Below, piece by piece: positions 23,321 through 31,305 of a DNA stretch of 36,707 nt. The notes below the pieces were generated by a model. It ran no database searches and was not told the DNA's origin. It saw only the letters and a program-made list of their open reading frames with translations. The stretch spans positions 1 through 36,707 of the forward strand of contig JABFXP010000861.1 in NCBI GenBank assembly GCA_013361685.1. The letters run 5' to 3'. The number at the start of each line of letters is the position of its first letter. The stretch's first letter is position 1. A program made the position numbers and the translations under genes. Source of the DNA: Catenulispora sp. Lineage in GTDB: Bacteria > Actinomycetota > Actinomycetes > Streptomycetales > Catenulisporaceae.

Positions 23321-24229
23321 ATGACCGACAGCACCAGCTACAACTACAAGGACCTCACCATCGACTACGGTCTGCTGCACCAGGCGGCGACCGCCATCGA
23401 AGGCCTGTCACCGGAGATCAGCCGGATCAAGAACGCCGCCAGGGCCGAGGGGCGGGCGGTGGTCGAGACCGTGCCGGGGCAGGTCAACCAGAACAACCCG
23501 CACCTGGGGCCGGGCACCTCCCTGTACCGCGCGCTCGGCCATTTCTACAGCCGGTGGGCCAGCGACATGAGCAACGCGATGGACGCCCTGGACAAGATGG
23601 CGGGCTACTTCAAGGGCGTCGCGGACAGTTTCATGGAGACCGACGCCGCGCAGGCCGCCGGCCTGAACCTGAGTGCGGCGATGTCCGCTGTGCTGCGGTA
23701 CCCGGCCGCGATGGACGAGTGGTACCGGGAGCGCGACAACGCGACGGCGGCCGGCAAGCAGTTCACCACGCCCCAGCCGACCGCCCCGGCGAACCCGTTC
23801 CGGCTCACGTCGGCGAACGGCGCGGTCACCACCTACACCACACAGACGGACACGAACGTCCCGGCGGCCGACAAGGCGACGCACGCCCCGAACGTCGTCC
23901 TCGCCTCGGAGACCACCACGGTGACCGTGAACGGCATGACGTACACCGAGACCACCACGTACCAGGCCGACCAGGGGTGGAGCCCGAACGGCGGCCCGAC
24001 CCAGAACACCACGCAGACCATCACCAACCCCGACGGGTCGACCGACACCATCACCACGACCACCGACACCAGTGGCAAGGGCACGTTGACCGACTACAAC
24101 AGCGCGTCGAAGACCACGTCGACGTACACCCGCGCGGACTGGAAGTCCAAGTGGGTCGACACCACGCCGCCGGATCAGGACTCCTCCGGCGATGACGGCG
24201 GGCCGGACGCAGCCCCCTTCGTCAACTGA
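23321..24229 (+). CDS. Long WXG100-like T7SS-associated protein with Thr-rich tail
   Basis: A 302-residue protein. The first ~150 residues are helical and WXG100-like, with W79 in RWASDMS standing in for W-x-G, and helix AMDALDKMAGYFKGVADSF. A YRERD sequence (Y135) fits the YxxxD/E export signal. Residues about 150-302 are Thr/Asn/Asp-rich and probably beta-stranded: TYTETTTYQ, TITNPDGSTDTITTTTD, then YNSASKTTSTYT and an acidic end. There is no signal peptide. ATG 23321 follows GGGAGG by about nine bases. It is the second gene of the sigma-factor operon. A secreted substrate, or the chaperone-like partner of the small WXG protein, is most likely. The tail resembles a shortened version of the beta repeats in large secreted proteins. 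Confidence 0.7.
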   Translation: MTDSTSYNYKDLTIDYGLLHQAATAIEGLSPEISRIKNAARAEGRAVVETVPGQVNQNNPHLGPGTSLYRALGHFYSRWASDMSNAMDALDKMAGYFKGVADSFMETDAAQAAGLNLSAAMSAVLRYPAAMDEWYRERDNATAAGKQFTTPQPTAPANPFRLTSANGAVTTYTTQTDTNVPAADKATHAPNVVLASETTTVTVNGMTYTETTTYQADQGWSPNGGPTQNTTQTITNPDGSTDTITTTTDTSGKGTLTDYNSASKTTSTYTRADWKSKWVDTTPPDQDSSGDDGGPDAAPFVN

Positions 24230-24290
24230 CAGAACGTCACGAACCCGCATCAGACACCTGACTCCTGACACACCAGAAAGCGAGTCGACC

Positions 24291-24614
24291 ATGGGCACGC
24301 CCGACATCGGCATCAACTACGAGGACATCACGACGGCCTCGACCCTGCTGAACACCGCGGCCAACGACACGATCGCCCCGGAGCTCACGACGCTGTACAA
24401 CAGCGTGCACACCCTGCTGCAGAACGGCGGCGGCCTGTACATGATCCAGACCAGCCCGGCCATCCAGGCCCAGTACGACCAGTTCAACACCTCCGCCCTG
24501 CAGTGCGTCGACGCCATCCGGAGCTTCGCGAAGATGTTCGGCGACCTCGTGACGAACCTGCAGTCGATGGACGGCAAGCTGGCCTACAACATCACCCACC
24601 CCTCCAGCAGCTGA
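24291..24614 (+). CDS. Small WXG100-like protein
   Basis: A 107-residue protein with the length and two-helix hairpin expected of the WXG100 family. Helix one covers DITTASTLLNTAAND through LYNSVHTLL, a Gly-rich turn QNGGGLYMIQ sits where W-x-G would be, and helix two runs through AQYDQFNTSALQCVDAIRSF to NLQSMDGKL. The Trp is missing, which is known for some family members. No signal peptide and no clear C-terminal YxxxD/E are present. ATG 24291 has an AGAAAGCGAG purine stretch upstream. It probably pairs with the 302-residue protein before it for export. The kinase gene begins only one base after its stop, indicating translational coupling. Confidence 0.75.
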   Translation: MGTPDIGINYEDITTASTLLNTAANDTIAPELTTLYNSVHTLLQNGGGLYMIQTSPAIQAQYDQFNTSALQCVDAIRSFAKMFGDLVTNLQSMDGKLAYNITHPSSS

Positions 24615-24615
24615 C

Positions 24616-26757
24616 ATGCCGGCCGACCCGTCGTCCGTCTTCGACGACCTGGGGACGGCCCTGGGCGTGACCGAACTCGTGCCGCTGGCGCAGGGCGGGC
24701 AGAAATTCGTGCTGCGCGCCCTGCGCCAGGGCCGCCCGGTCGCGGTCAAGGCCATGCTCGTACCGCCGGGCCCGCTCTACGCCGCGGCCCTGGAGCGAGC
24801 CCGGCGGGAGACCCGCGTGCTCGCCGCCGTCGACTCGCCACGCCTGGTCCGCCTGCTCGGCGAGATGCGGGAGCTGAGATACCAGGGCGTCGTGCCGTAC
24901 GGCCTGGCGTGGACCGAGGAACTGCTCGACGGCAGCGACCTGGAGGAGCTGCTCGGCAGCCCGTGGCGCCCCGCCGAAGCGGCCCGGCTGCTCGTCCACC
25001 TCGCCGAGGCGCTCGCCGCGCTGCACGCCGAAGGCATCGTCCACCGCGACCTGAACCCGGGCAACGTCCGGCGCCGAGCCGACGGCGGCTACTGCCTGAT
25101 GGACCCGGGGCTGGCCCGTTTCCTGACCGACGAGGACCCGGCCGACGCGCACTGCATCGGCACGGTCGGCTACCTCAGCCCGGAACACGTGCCGGGCGGC
25201 GCCGTCGGTCCGCCGAGCGATGTCTACTGTCTCGGCATCCTGATTCACCAGGCCCTGACGGCCGAACTCCCGACGGCGCCCGATGCCGCGCCGCCGCCGG
25301 AGACGCCGGCCGCCCTGACCCGGATCATCGACCGCTGCCTGCGCCTGAAACCGGCAGAGCGCTTCGCGGACGGAGGCGAGCTCCTGGCCGAGCTCGCACG
25401 ACACCCTGATCTCCGCGAATCAGCCTTCGACGACGATTCCGCGCCTGATGATCCGCCGACCGCGCTGGAGGATCTGGGATACGCCCGGTGCGGCGAGGAG
25501 GTCGTCGAGGTACGCGGCGCGTTCGGCACGCGACGCGTGGAGGTCGAGTCGCTGGCCAAGGATCAGGAGCCGTTCGCCGTCCGGCTCCAGCCGTGCGAGC
25601 TGGAGATCGCCTCCGGTGTCACCTTCGCCGCCCGGACCGTGGAGCTCGGCGACGGCCGCTTCACGAACCTGTACGAGCTCGCCGTGGACACGCGCCGGGC
25701 GCGGGTCGGTGTGACCGGCGGCGGCGAAGGCTTCCACCTGCCGCACCTGCTCGCTGAACCAGCGGTGATCGCGGCCGTCAGCGGGTCGTTCTCGTTCATC
25801 TCCGATGATGCCGACTACGAACCCGCAGAGTTCTGCCTCGACTTCTGTGCCCGCGACGGCATGACGGTATCCCTGCCGACCGTCGGCAAGCCCGCATTCA
25901 CCGTCGGCCGCGACGGCCTGCGCCTGGCTGAGCTGGATGCCCGGGGCACGCTGCGCATCGGCGACCGCCGCCACGACTGGATCGGTTCCAAGGTGCGCGC
26001 GTCGCCGGCGGACGCTTCAAGCCTGGTCGTGTATGGCGCGGCCAACTGCCGGGTGCGGTACTCCGAGGCCGAGCGGGTGGCGCTGCTGCGCGGCGTGGAT
26101 CGCGCGGCGAACCGTACGCCGGCCGGGGGCGGCGACGTCGTCGATCTCGTGGTCGCCCGTCGAGACACCGGACACGTCGTCACGGCGGTCCACCGAGGCG
26201 GGGGCGTGGATCTGTTCGAGGGATCCTTCGTCTTGCGGGGCCGCACCGGAACGGTGGGCGGCGTGCGCCCCGGCGACGAGGTGGAGATCCGATCCGTGGG
26301 CGGCGTGGCCGCCGCCGGCATCGAGTCGGGATTCTCCGTCGGCCCGAGCGTGGCCGCGGCCGCCCGGGCCGACCGCCTCGAAGGGTACGACGAGTCGCTC
26401 GGCCTGTCCCCGTTCCTGCCCGGCGCCCGCTATGCGCGGACCCTGATCTGCCTCACCGGCGACCTGCTGCGCCTGCGGGTGCTCGACGGCGCGCCGCTCA
26501 CCCGAGGCTTCCAAGGCTTGTCCTGCTCCGAGACGGCCCGCTTGGTCCAGGCGGACGGCCTGGACCCGGAAGCCGTCTACCATCTCGACGGGGGCCAGTC
26601 CGCCAAGCTCGCGTTCCGCCGCCGCGACGGCGCCGAGGTCGTGCTCGGCAGCATGCACTATCTGCTGTGGCCGAAGCAGGACGCGGGCGCGTTCCACTGG
26701 CAGGGCCGCGAAGGCCGCCTGCTTCGCAGCGCCCTGGCCGTCCGGGTGGACGGTTGA
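24616..26757 (+). CDS. Ser/Thr kinase fused to phosphodiester-glycosidase (NAGPA-like) domain
   Basis: A 713-residue protein with two enzyme-like halves. Residues 1 to about 265 form a Hanks-type kinase: a degenerate glycine loop (LAQGGQKFVL), K45 in VAVKAM, a helix C Glu in RRETRVL, HRDLNPGN (D145, N150), DPG in place of DFG (D163), GTVGYLSPEH and SDVYCLGIL. All phosphotransfer residues are present. Residues about 300-713 match the phosphodiester glycosidase family (NAGPA, PF09992), with RYARTLI for the usual PRT block, LSCSETARLV and Y-HLDGGQSAKL (D658) for the usual LDGGGSTTM. No signal peptide or membrane helix is visible, though NAGPA domains are normally exported. It starts one base after the WXG100-like gene and ends three bases from the convergent EccC-type gene. 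Confidence 0.78.
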   Translation: MPADPSSVFDDLGTALGVTELVPLAQGGQKFVLRALRQGRPVAVKAMLVPPGPLYAAALERARRETRVLAAVDSPRLVRLLGEMRELRYQGVVPYGLAWTEELLDGSDLEELLGSPWRPAEAARLLVHLAEALAALHAEGIVHRDLNPGNVRRRADGGYCLMDPGLARFLTDEDPADAHCIGTVGYLSPEHVPGGAVGPPSDVYCLGILIHQALTAELPTAPDAAPPPETPAALTRIIDRCLRLKPAERFADGGELLAELARHPDLRESAFDDDSAPDDPPTALEDLGYARCGEEVVEVRGAFGTRRVEVESLAKDQEPFAVRLQPCELEIASGVTFAARTVELGDGRFTNLYELAVDTRRARVGVTGGGEGFHLPHLLAEPAVIAAVSGSFSFISDDADYEPAEFCLDFCARDGMTVSLPTVGKPAFTVGRDGLRLAELDARGTLRIGDRRHDWIGSKVRASPADASSLVVYGAANCRVRYSEAERVALLRGVDRAANRTPAGGGDVVDLVVARRDTGHVVTAVHRGGGVDLFEGSFVLRGRTGTVGGVRPGDEVEIRSVGGVAAAGIESGFSVGPSVAAAARADRLEGYDESLGLSPFLPGARYARTLICLTGDLLRLRVLDGAPLTRGFQGLSCSETARLVQADGLDPEAVYHLDGGQSAKLAFRRRDGAEVVLGSMHYLLWPKQDAGAFHWQGREGRLLRSALAVRVDG

Positions 26758-26760
26758 GGC

Positions 26761-29700
26761 TCACCGAGCGGCGCCGCTGCTCTCCTTCAACTCGGTCAGG
26801 GGCAACGCCACAGCCACCGCCGCACCGGTGGCCGGATCGGCGACATAGCCGCGGCCCAGCTTCAAGGGCCGACGGACGAGTTCCATCGGCAGGCGGGCAC
26901 CGGCCAGGTCGCCCTCGTTCATCGTCCGCGGGTGCAGGAGCACACCCTGGCGGGCCCGTTTCGCCTCGCCGATCCACGAGACCGGGTTCTGCAGCAGCGC
27001 CTCCGCCGAGCCCGCGCAGGCCAGCCCGATCCCGCGGTCCCGGCCGGTCCTGAGGATCATCCGCAGCGTCGGGTCCACGTTCAGAGCGTTGACCAGCAGG
27101 TCCACGTCGTCGATCAGCACCACGCACGGCGATCCGAGTTCGGCCAGCGCCTCCTCGATCTCCCGGCCGTCGGGCTGCGCCGAGGTCAGGACTCTTACGT
27201 TCGGGTCGGCGGCCAGCCGGCGCAGCGGCGATTCGCGCGGCGTCAGTATCAGCAGTCTGGTGTGTGCGGCGAGCAGCGAGATGGCCAGGGTGGCCAGGGT
27301 GTTCGACCGGCCGCTGCCGCTGGGTCCGGCCACCATGAAGGCGTATCCGCGACCGGCGAAGTCCACGGTGACCGGGCCCGTTTCGTCGGCGCCGATGCCG
27401 AGCAGGGCGACCAGCGGCCTGGCCTCGGTGAGCAAGCCGTAGGCCTGGCTGAAGTCGATCCCGATCGGCAGCTTACCGACGGTGAGAGGTCGGTTCGCGG
27501 CCAAGGTTCCGGCGTCGCGTTGCGCGGCGGTGCGGCCGATCCGGCGCAGCGCCTCGGCCTGCGCCTGGCCCGATGGATCCGCGGTGAGCAACGCCATCTG
27601 CATCTCGGCCAGGTGCCCGGACTGCCAGCCGCGGCCCGGCGGCACGCGGGTCGGCAGGCCGTTGGCCTTCAGGCCGATGAGCATGAAGTCGTTGCGGTCG
27701 TTCATCCGCAGCATCAGCCGATTTTCGATCAGATGGCCCACCCGGCCGTTGGCCAGGCCCCGGTCGCCGGCGAGCAGGACGTGCACGCCGCCGGCCGCCC
27801 CCTCCCGCAGCAGGCGGTACAGCTCGTCGAGCAGCCGCCCGTTCTCATGCTCGCCGATCGTCTCGTACAGGGACTCCCAGCCGTCGGTGAACAGGAACAG
27901 GTGCCCGGGACGCGGCCCCGGCGGCAACGCGGCCCGCAACTCCGTCAGGTTGTTGCTGTGGTGCTCGGCCAGCAGCTCCTGGCGCCGGGTCAGCTCGGCG
28001 GACAGCCGCGTCAGCAGCCGGTCGAGCCGTTCGATGTCGTTGCGGCCGACCACGGCTCCGGTGTGCGGCAACGCTTCGAGCACCGCCAGGCCGCCGCCGG
28101 CCGCGTCGATGCCGTACATGTGCACCTCGGCGGTCGTGTACCGGTCCGCCAGGACGCCCGCCACCGTGCGCAGCGCCTGCGTGCGCCCGGACCGGGCCGT
28201 GCCGATGACCGCCAGGTGGGTGAACGTGTGCAGGTCGAGCAGCACGGGGCGCTGCTCCTGGAGCATCGGAAGGTCCTCGATCCCGATGGCGACCGGCGGG
28301 AGCTCGCCACGGCCGTCCGACGCGCCGGCGATGCCCGCCGCGGGCAGCTCGGCGAGCGTGATCCGCTCCGGCAGCGGCGTCAGCCACGGTCGCGGCTGCG
28401 GCTCGATCTCCAGATCCTCAGCGGCCCGGCGCATCGCCTGGACCAGGATGGACAGGTCCGTCTCCGCTTGTCCCGGCGCCCGGGGGTCCGCCGCGGGTAC
28501 GGCGATCGGCAGGTCGTCGGGGCGCCCGAGCCCCAGCCACGGCAGTTCGACCGCGGCGGCGGGCGTCGCCGGGGCCTGAGCCGTGAAGTACGGTGCGCCG
28601 GTGTAGGCCGCCTGGAACGCCGCGACGGAACGGTGCGAAAGCCGCACCAGCGCGCGGCCCGGCACGGTGGTCGGGATCAGCGCGGCGTCGCCGGTGTCGA
28701 TGACGTCCTTGCTCTCGGTCGGATCGAGCACCCGCAGGGCGATCCTCAGGTTCGTATTGGCCTTGATGTCCGCGCTGACCACGCCCGCCGGGCGCTGCGT
28801 GGCGAGCACCAGATGGATGCCGAGCGAACGGCCCCGCTGGGCGAGCGAGACCATTCCGGGGATGAAGTCGGGCACCTCGCGCACCAGCGTCGCGAACTCG
28901 TCCACGATCAGCATCAGGCGGGGCAGCGGCGGCATCGCCGGCTCCAGGCGGCGCCTGGCCAGGTAATCGGCCTGGTCCTTGCAACCGTGCCCGGCCAGCA
29001 GCCGCTCGCGGCGCCGCAGCTCCGCGGACAGCGACTCCAGCACCCGGCCGACCAGGTGCCCGTCGAGGTCGGTGACCATACCGAGGGCGTGGGGCAGGTG
29101 CACGCAGTCGCGGAAGGCCGAGCCGCCCTTGTAATCCACCAGCAGGAAGGTCAGCTCGTCCGGGCGGTTGGCCACCGCCAGCGAAGCGACCAGCGTCTGC
29201 AAAAGCTCTGATTTACCGGAGCCGGTGGTGCCCGCGATCAGTGCGTGCGGACCGTCCTGAACGAGGTCCACCGACAGCGGTCCGTCGTAGCCGGAACCGA
29301 GCAGAGCGACCGTCGAGGCAGGCTGGGCGAGCCAGCGGGCGGCGATGACATCGGCGTCCGGTGCGGCCAGATCGAGCAGTTCGGTGAGCCGGACCCGGTC
29401 CGGGAGCACGCTGCCCTCGTCGATCGTGGCGTCCCGCAGCGGGGCGAGCGCCCGGGCCACGTGCTCGAACCAATCCGGTTCGCACAGGTCCGGGCGGATC
29501 CCCGGGAACTCCGGCAGGCCGTCCTGGCGCAGCGTCAGCTGCTCGCCGTCGTCGACCACGACCGAGGTGGCCTCCTTCGGCAGCATCCGCAGCTCGCGGT
29601 CCACGCAGATGCTGAAGATGCGCATCCGCGGCCCGTCGGTCAGCAACTGCGTCAGGCCGGGAAGGTCGCGCATCCGGCGCGCGCCGTCCACCAGCACCAC

Positions 29701-31230
29701 CAGGTCGGGCTCGGTGAACACGGCCCGGCCCAGCGGCGACTGGGCGGCCTGTTCGCGCCGGGAAAGCGTGCCGGTCAGCTCCGAGAGCCGGTATCCGACG
29801 GTCTCCGGGTCGTTGCCGATCAGCAGCGCCGGGCCGAACGGCGAGCGCAGCTGCGGCAGCCAGCGCAGCCAGTCCCATTGCGCGGCCCGATCCGCATCGG
29901 TCAGCACGGCGACGCGCACCGCGTGCGGGCTGTGCAGCACCGCGATCTGTGCCAGGAGCCAGCCCGCCAGGGCCCTGATCCGCTCCGGCGGCCCGGCCAG
30001 GCCCACCACGCCGCGGTCGGCCAGCGCGAAGCCGACCGGAAGCCCCGGCACGTTCCAGCGCACCTTGTCGCGGAACTCCCCGCCGCGGTCGGGGTCGTCG
30101 ACCTCGATGATCGAGGGCTGATCAGCTGTGCCGACCCGCAGCACCAGGTAGTCGGCGTCGCGCCGCCGCCGCTCCCAGAGCTGGCGGCCCGGGCCGGTCG
30201 CGATGCGCCGCACCGCGGCCGGATCGGCGGCGATGCCGAGCCGCAGCACGCGTTCGGCTCGCACGTCGGCATCGATGGCGCGTTCGTTCTCGGTCTTCTG
30301 CCGGAAGTAGTCGGCCAGGTCGCGCTTGTGGTTCCGGCGGCCGTTGCGCCGCGCACTGATCCAGTTGGCCAGGCCGAAGACGGGGGAGAAGAACGCGAAC
30401 ATGCTGTAGAGGATGTTGTGGAACAGCACGGCCATCGTCAGACCCATGAAGGCCGGAGCGATCACGATGATCAGCGGGAACGGGTTGCGGCCGGGGAACC
30501 GGGGACGCGCCGGAATGCGGTGCTTGCGTTGCGGCACCGGTTCCACCATCCGCGGCGGCCGGTTGAAGTCCAGACCGACGCCGTCCTCGGTGGGCTGCAC
30601 GGAGGAGTCGTCGGCCGGTGCGGGCTGAACCCAGCGCAGCACCGTGTCCCGCACGAGCAGGTCGGCGTCGGCGGGCCACAGCCGGGATCCCGGCACACCG
30701 GCCGGTGGCGCGGGAACAGCGGCGGGTTCGGGCACCACCGGCTCGCCGCGGCGGCGCTTCGGCGGCGGCGCGGACTCGGGGGCGGCGACGGCGATCAACG
30801 AGGCGCCGTCCCCCAGCGATACGGACACGACTCCGTCCGGGTTCACGGTGATCTCTGCGGCCAGGGGCGCGGCTCCGGGGACCGGGATCGCGCAGTGGTC
30901 CGCCGAGCCGACCGTGTGCCGACCGGCGGCCAGGGGATGAACCGCCCCGGCGCCGAGCCCCGACACGGCGTGCAGCTCGAGCAAGGGCGGCGGTTCGGCG
31001 GGCACGGCCGGCCGGGCGGCGAAGGAGAGGTTCGCGCCCTCGTAGAGCCCGGCCTCGGCGAGCGTGGCCTCCGGATCGAATCGCCGGGATCCTTGGTAGA
31101 GCTCGGTCCCCGGCTCGTCCACGGCCTCTGCGATCGCGGCCGCCGTCTGCCCGAGTGGGGTGTCGGGTCCCGCGCCGATGAGTACGTGCCGCGGTGTGCT
31201 GCGGCCTTGGACGGTCACGGCGAATCGCAT
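26761..31230 (-). CDS. EccC/EssC-type T7SS FtsK/SpoIIIE ATPase with ubiquitin-like and FHA domains
   Basis: A 1489-residue motor of a T7SS-like system. Residues about 1-75 look like a ubiquitin fold (DPEATLAEAGLYEGANL ending). About 85-165 are an FHA domain (GRHTVGSADHCAI). GLDFNRPPRM leads into two membrane helices near 250-300. Three FtsK/SpoIIIE ATPase domains follow: D1 with canonical GTTGSGKS (near residue 670) and LMLIVDEFATL; D2 with GTARSGRT (near 1012); D3 with GPSGSGRS (near 1302). In D2 and D3 the Walker A Lys is Arg, so only D1 should hydrolyse ATP normally. ATG 31230 has AGGAAG nine bases upstream. FHA-bearing forms are usual in Firmicutes EssC and in a streptomycete-type class. 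The FHA domain could read phosphothreonine made by the neighbouring kinase. Confidence 0.92.
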   Translation of the reverse strand: MRFAVTVQGRSTPRHVLIGAGPDTPLGQTAAAIAEAVDEPGTELYQGSRRFDPEATLAEAGLYEGANLSFAARPAVPAEPPPLLELHAVSGLGAGAVHPLAAGRHTVGSADHCAIPVPGAAPLAAEITVNPDGVVSVSLGDGASLIAVAAPESAPPPKRRRGEPVVPEPAAVPAPPAGVPGSRLWPADADLLVRDTVLRWVQPAPADDSSVQPTEDGVGLDFNRPPRMVEPVPQRKHRIPARPRFPGRNPFPLIIVIAPAFMGLTMAVLFHNILYSMFAFFSPVFGLANWISARRNGRRNHKRDLADYFRQKTENERAIDADVRAERVLRLGIAADPAAVRRIATGPGRQLWERRRRDADYLVLRVGTADQPSIIEVDDPDRGGEFRDKVRWNVPGLPVGFALADRGVVGLAGPPERIRALAGWLLAQIAVLHSPHAVRVAVLTDADRAAQWDWLRWLPQLRSPFGPALLIGNDPETVGYRLSELTGTLSRREQAAQSPLGRAVFTEPDLVVLVDGARRMRDLPGLTQLLTDGPRMRIFSICVDRELRMLPKEATSVVVDDGEQLTLRQDGLPEFPGIRPDLCEPDWFEHVARALAPLRDATIDEGSVLPDRVRLTELLDLAAPDADVIAARWLAQPASTVALLGSGYDGPLSVDLVQDGPHALIAGTTGSGKSELLQTLVASLAVANRPDELTFLLVDYKGGSAFRDCVHLPHALGMVTDLDGHLVGRVLESLSAELRRRERLLAGHGCKDQADYLARRRLEPAMPPLPRLMLIVDEFATLVREVPDFIPGMVSLAQRGRSLGIHLVLATQRPAGVVSADIKANTNLRIALRVLDPTESKDVIDTGDAALIPTTVPGRALVRLSHRSVAAFQAAYTGAPYFTAQAPATPAAAVELPWLGLGRPDDLPIAVPAADPRAPGQAETDLSILVQAMRRAAEDLEIEPQPRPWLTPLPERITLAELPAAGIAGASDGRGELPPVAIGIEDLPMLQEQRPVLLDLHTFTHLAVIGTARSGRTQALRTVAGVLADRYTTAEVHMYGIDAAGGGLAVLEALPHTGAVVGRNDIERLDRLLTRLSAELTRRQELLAEHHSNNLTELRAALPPGPRPGHLFLFTDGWESLYETIGEHENGRLLDELYRLLREGAAGGVHVLLAGDRGLANGRVGHLIENRLMLRMNDRNDFMLIGLKANGLPTRVPPGRGWQSGHLAEMQMALLTADPSGQAQAEALRRIGRTAAQRDAGTLAANRPLTVGKLPIGIDFSQAYGLLTEARPLVALLGIGADETGPVTVDFAGRGYAFMVAGPSGSGRSNTLATLAISLLAAHTRLLILTPRESPLRRLAADPNVRVLTSAQPDGREIEEALAELGSPCVVLIDDVDLLVNALNVDPTLRMILRTGRDRGIGLACAGSAEALLQNPVSWIGEAKRARQGVLLHPRTMNEGDLAGARLPMELVRRPLKLGRGYVADPATGAAVAVALPLTELKESSGAAR

Positions 31231-31255
31231 GGGTGCGGCTTCCTGTTCGGTTTGG

Positions 31256-31291
31256 GGTGTTCGAGGTGCACGGGGTGTACGAGATGTACGG
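31256..31291. repeat. Four tandem 9-bp repeats in the EccC leader
   Basis: GGTGTTCGA, GGTGCACGG, GGTGTACGA and GATGTACGG follow one another at 31256-31264, 31265-31273, 31274-31282 and 31283-31291. They lie 26 bases upstream of the EccC-type start codon and after the stop of the 341-residue gene (31306), so they are non-coding leader sequence on the minus strand. Confidence 0.7.
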
Positions 31292-31305
31292 GGCGGGAGG
31301 GGTGG

